From: Holosporales bacterium
GTDB lineage: Bacteria > Pseudomonadota > Alphaproteobacteria > RUG11792
NCBI GenBank assembly: GCA_031263345.1
Contig: JAISFY010000015.1
Span: 1 to 8,819 of the forward strand
Direction: 5' to 3'
Length of the DNA: 8,819 nt
The notes under the pieces are model-generated. The model was not told the DNA's origin. It did no database searches and saw nothing but the letters and a program-made list of their open reading frames with translations. The first letter of the stretch is position 1, and every line of letters starts with the position of its first letter. The translations under genes and the position numbers were made by a program. Positions 6,295 to 8,819 of the stretch are shown in pieces.

Positions 6295-6977
6295 ACTGGC
6301 TTTTGCATCTTGCGGCTACATTAGTAACCTCCGTTTCGATTACGAGTGCTTCGGATTTCTCTTCATATGGCGACGAGTATGTACGATTGATGCAGAAATA
6401 TCACAATGAAACAGATACGAATAATAAACAGAATCACTTTGCTGCGGCTAGAGGGGTCGCTATGATATTGCTTGGTATACCGTCAAATGCGAAGCTCGTT
6501 ATTTGCGTTCATATTGATTCTTTGTGCAAATCTTTGAATCAAAGAGGGCAAAAACTTGGTGAAGAAAGCGAATTGTTAACTGGTAATATATCTTTAAAAA
6601 AGAAACGAGAATCTGAGTATATCGCAGAGATTGTAAAATTTTTATGGGCTACTGCGAGAATCTTAGAAGCGATGAGCTCAGATTTATCTGTCCTCGATAA
6701 ATTGATGATAAAAAGCCCAGAATCCATAGTTTCTCTGGCTCAGGAGATTGTCGTTATGTTGAGGGTATTAAATTCATTTCTTAAGGATGGGAACGATCTT
6801 GACTCCATAATCGCTATTGTTACCGAATTTGCAACATCAGGATTAGAGGGGACATACCTGCTGTCATTGCCGATCTCGATCGCGATGAATGACCATGACA
6901 ATTTTAATCTGAATACCATAATCGAGGGGACGGATTTTTCAGATAAATCTCAATGTAAATTTCTCAATGTTCGCTAA
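6291..6977 (+). CDS. Unknown exported protein, second of a tandem pair
   Basis: This 228-residue protein belongs to no family I recognise. A signal peptide is likely: hydrophobic core about 3-15, cleavage after TSA at 18-20. The mature chain looks helical, with a charged stretch around 100-112 (SLKKKRESEY), and has three cysteines (72, 79 and 222), unlike its neighbour. The motif KSP at 141-143 followed by SIVSLAQEIVVML lines up with KSP at 131-133 of the upstream protein, and NHFAAARGVAMILLGI lines up with its KLFSTAKSILETI. That supports descent from one duplicated gene with strong divergence. The ATG overlaps the upstream TGA by four bases, and GGGA (6277-6280) lies ten bases before it, so translation is probably coupled. 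The C-terminal third is poorly conserved between the two. Confidence 0.8.
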   Translation: MNWLLHLAATLVTSVSITSASDFSSYGDEYVRLMQKYHNETDTNNKQNHFAAARGVAMILLGIPSNAKLVICVHIDSLCKSLNQRGQKLGEESELLTGNISLKKKRESEYIAEIVKFLWATARILEAMSSDLSVLDKLMIKSPESIVSLAQEIVVMLRVLNSFLKDGNDLDSIIAIVTEFATSGLEGTYLLSLPISIAMNDHDNFNLNTIIEGTDFSDKSQCKFLNVR

Positions 6978-7034
6978 GTTCCAAGGGATGTCATAGTCTT
7001 TCTAGGTAAACCTCTAAACCATGGAATCCTCATC

Positions 7035-7062
7035 TTGATGGTAGTCATCAGAATGTGATACA
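7035..7062 (+). promoter_or_regulatory. Possible extended -10 promoter for rpsP-rimM
   Basis: TTGATG (7035-7040) is a four-of-six -35 match. After 16 bases comes GATACA (7057-7062), a weak -10 preceded by TGT (7054-7056), which gives an extended -10 form. Transcription would begin near 7069, about 50 bases before rpsP. The short dyad TGATG/CATCA (7036-7050) lies across the spacer. The match is modest. I see no terminator between the preceding gene (stop at 6977) and this site. Confidence 0.3.
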
Positions 7063-7118
7063 GTACAGTGTTAAGATGTGATGTGTGTCCTGAAAATGGA
7101 GAGGGGTGTTTTTTTTCG

Positions 7119-7454
7119 ATGGCTTTGAGGATTAGACTGGCACGTGGAGGCTCCAAAAAGAGACCTTACTATAAGGTGGTGGTAGCCGAGAATACTGCCC
7201 CGAGAGATGGTAAATTTATCGAACGTCTGGGATCGTATAACCCCTTTTTGGAGCAAGGAGATCCCGAGAGGATGGTCGTTGAGCAGGAACGAGTAAAGCA
7301 TTGGCTATCAATCGGAGCTCAGGCCTCAGATCGCGTTAATAGCATCTTAGCTGAACTCGGGATAATTATTGCCCCAATTCGCCGCGAGACCCCTAAAAAG
7401 TCTGCTCCAAAGAAAAAGGCTCAGGCAAGATTGCAGCAACAGCAATCTCAGTAG
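7119..7454 (+). CDS. rpsP: 30S ribosomal protein S16
   Basis: S16 binds 16S rRNA in the body of the 30S subunit and is needed for its assembly. The protein has 111 residues and opens with the near-universal MALRIRLARGGSKKRPYYK, followed by the conserved RDGKFIERLGSYNP, then VKHWLSIGAQASDRV. The conserved core ends near residue 88. A basic, Gln-rich tail (KKSAPKKKAQA then a QQQQ run) makes it longer than the usual 80-90 residues, as in several alphaproteobacteria. The ATG at 7119 is chosen because the family begins with this Met; the frame is open upstream to a GTG at 7068, which would add 17 unrelated residues. The ribosome site GGAGAGGGG (7098-7106) is 12 bases from the ATG, a long gap filled mainly by a run of eight T. 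rimM follows after 25 bases, the conserved order. Confidence 0.97.
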   Translation: MALRIRLARGGSKKRPYYKVVVAENTAPRDGKFIERLGSYNPFLEQGDPERMVVEQERVKHWLSIGAQASDRVNSILAELGIIIAPIRRETPKKSAPKKKAQARLQQQQSQ

Positions 7455-7479
7455 ATAAATTCGATTTGTTACGGCGTCA

Positions 7480-8025
7480 ATGAAAAATGATAATTACGTC
7501 TGTCTTGGTGTTATAAGGAAACCGGTTGGAATCAGAGGGGATGTCAAGATTCACCCATATACATTATCTCCTGCCACCTTTCTTACATACCGTGATTGTT
7601 TGATGCTGGATTCCCAGCCGCTGACCTGCGTGTCTGCTCGAGTTGGAAAGCACGGATCTATTATCGCAAGATTTAACGAATTCCAGTCGAGATGTAGAGT
7701 CGAGCCTCTTAGGATGTGTCGCCTATTCGTTCCTCGGGAGAAATTTCCACCCACTCAACAAGATGAGTATTATCTCTGCGATCTAGATGGCTTAGATGTT
7801 CTTTCTGATTCTGACGGAAAATTACTCGGGAAGGTATTGTCTGCTCAGGACTACGGAGCTGGAGCTTTCCTGGAGATATCATTATTGGATGACAAAGAGA
7901 GCTACACCCTCCCCTTCCATAAAGAATCGATCTTATCGGTCGATCTATTTGCCAAACAAATCAAAATCTCAGAAAAATACCTGATTTCCTCTAGTATTTC
8001 TGGCAAGTCCTTCAGTAAATGTTAA
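7480..8025 (+). CDS. rimM: Ribosome maturation factor RimM (16S rRNA processing)
   Basis: RimM helps mature the 3' head domain of 16S rRNA in the 30S subunit, where it contacts S19. The 181-residue protein has the two expected parts. The N-terminal beta-barrel domain (about 6-88) starts with LGVIRKPVGIRGDVKIHPYT, the typical G-x-I-x-x-x-x-G-x-x-G-x-(L/V)-(R/K)-(V/I) pattern. The PRC-barrel domain (about 94-170) is marked by YYLCDLDGLDV, DYGAG and LEISLL, then LPFHKESI. It lies 25 bases after rpsP and is almost certainly co-transcribed with it. A clear Shine-Dalgarno is absent before the ATG at 7480, so coupling to rpsP translation is plausible. trmD and rplS, which often follow rimM, are not here: the next gene is convergent. 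Confidence 0.94.
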   Translation: MKNDNYVCLGVIRKPVGIRGDVKIHPYTLSPATFLTYRDCLMLDSQPLTCVSARVGKHGSIIARFNEFQSRCRVEPLRMCRLFVPREKFPPTQQDEYYLCDLDGLDVLSDSDGKLLGKVLSAQDYGAGAFLEISLLDDKESYTLPFHKESILSVDLFAKQIKISEKYLISSSISGKSFSKC

Positions 8026-8030
8026 CGTAT

Positions 8031-8819
8031 CTATAAAGTCTGTTTAAACCTAGTGATACCAACCATCATAAAAACTAAACCGCTCGCCATTATTGGCCAT
8101 GTATGTTTGATAAAATATATGGCATTACAACCTTTAAGCATAATATTTCTCGTTAAGAATATGAAATGTGTTAATGGATTTGCATAAGCTATACCCTTCA
8201 AAAATATTGGCATCGTTTCGACTGGTGCCATGCCACCAGAGAGCATCATCATTACAAAAAGAGCCATCATTACCGCCAACATAGACTGTTGCTGACTGCT
8301 ACAAAAAGTGGATACGAAAATACCAATCGCCGACATTGCAAAGCAAAATATAAAAAATGTTGCGATTAGCATATCGATTCTTCCTCGAAAAGGGACATGG
8401 AAGAATAACAATCCCAATACAATAATCGACACGAAATTAAAAAATGCAACGATTATCGCTGGAAATACTTTTCCTAATATAATGTGTCTCTTTTTGATTG
8501 GAGATGATATTAATGTCTCCATAGTTCCTATTTCTTTTTCCTTGGATATCGAAGTGCAAATTAAACTCAAAATTGTCATTGCTACGACGAATACCATAAC
8601 CGCTGGGACCGTAAACATCTTCGTATCCATCTCTGGATTAAATAAAATTCTCGGTTTGAAGTCGATTACTGTAGGAACTGTCACATTTTCTATCTTTTTG
8701 GCGAGTTCTTCCTTTACGACGGAATACGTTAGGTGTCTTATGTAGGCGCTCGTCGACTGGGCTTTGATAACGTTCGATGCATCAATCAATACCTGTATAT
8801 TCGCCCCCTCTCCTCTAAA
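8031..8819 (-). CDS. ABC-2 type transporter permease (partial, 5' end outside window)
   Basis: This is the C-terminal 262 codons of an inner-membrane ABC exporter permease of the ABC-2/YhhJ-YbhR-like group. The frame stays open to the window edge, where it reads RGEGANIQVLIDASN, a form typical of the periplasmic loop of these permeases; the first membrane helix and about 100 residues lie beyond. Five helices can be seen, including VPAVMVFVVAMTILSLI, FFNFVSIIVLGLLFF and MLAVMMALFVMMMLSGGM. The cytoplasmic signature EKEIGTMETLISSPIKKRHIILGK is characteristic of the family and contacts the ATPase. PLTHFIFLTRNIMLKG near the C terminus is also typical. The TTG at 8789 is not a credible start. It ends in TAG (8031-8033), five bases from the rimM stop. 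Partner ATPase and adaptor genes should lie to the right. The substrate is unknown. Confidence 0.92.
   Translation of the reverse strand, partial: FRGEGANIQVLIDASNVIKAQSTSAYIRHLTYSVVKEELAKKIENVTVPTVIDFKPRILFNPEMDTKMFTVPAVMVFVVAMTILSLICTSISKEKEIGTMETLISSPIKKRHIILGKVFPAIIVAFFNFVSIIVLGLLFFHVPFRGRIDMLIATFFIFCFAMSAIGIFVSTFCSSQQQSMLAVMMALFVMMMLSGGMAPVETMPIFLKGIAYANPLTHFIFLTRNIMLKGCNAIYFIKHTWPIMASGLVFMMVGITRFKQTL

Noticed and set aside
7068..7118. N-terminal extension of rpsP from an upstream GTG
   Set aside because: S16 proteins begin at the conserved MALRIRLAR. The extension would include the ribosome binding site and translate as unrelated residues.
4821..7118. A CRISPR array, toxin-antitoxin pair or defence system in the accessory stretch
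   Set aside because: No spaced repeats are present. The two overlapping genes both carry signal peptides and lack toxin or nuclease motifs, so neither a toxin-antitoxin pair nor an immunity system is supported.
8308..8745. 145-codon open frame on the plus strand opposite the ABC permease
   Set aside because: The minus-strand permease signature is unmistakable here. The plus-strand translation is rich in Ile, Thr and Asn, as expected for the reverse of membrane-helix codons.

Overview
The window looks like chromosomal DNA of a low-GC, Gram-negative bacterium. A lipid A kinase gene (lpxK) implies an outer membrane. The ribosomal protein S16 and RimM sequences, and a ComEC without its C-terminal metallo-beta-lactamase domain, suggest an alphaproteobacterium, possibly a host-associated Rickettsiales/Holosporales-type lineage. 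That placement is inference from protein character only; no phylogeny was run.

Layout. Positions 1-30 are the 3' end of a tRNA, probably tRNA-Leu. comEC (124-2031, +) follows and converges with a MATE-family multidrug exporter (minus, stop at 2033); one base separates the two stop codons. A promoter at about 3522-3551 drives tRNA-Tyr(GTA) and tRNA-Gly(TCC), with lpxK (to 4820) directly behind them on the same strand. Next comes an accessory stretch (4821-7050). It holds an internally deleted IS110-family transposase remnant (minus, 4924-5307), a roughly 240-base non-coding segment with three hairpins, and two overlapping genes for unknown signal-peptide-bearing proteins (5548-6294 and 6291-6977) that look like diverged tandem paralogues. 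The core translation pair rpsP-rimM (7119-8025) follows. It converges, with a 5-base gap, on the 3' part of an ABC-2 type transporter permease (minus) that runs off the right edge.

How the parts relate. Conserved housekeeping genes (envelope lipid A synthesis, tRNAs, ribosome assembly) and transport genes (DNA uptake, drug export, ABC export) flank one short accessory island marked by the IS remnant. The two exported proteins in the island have no function I can recognise; their ATGA overlap suggests coupled translation and perhaps a shared role at the cell surface, in the periplasm or in a host. The most noteworthy items are the in-frame internal deletion of the IS110 transposase next to a structured non-coding segment on its 5' side, the exported paralogue pair, and a sharply bounded GC-rich patch inside comEC. 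I did not find convincing evidence of a new defence, CRISPR or toxin-antitoxin system.
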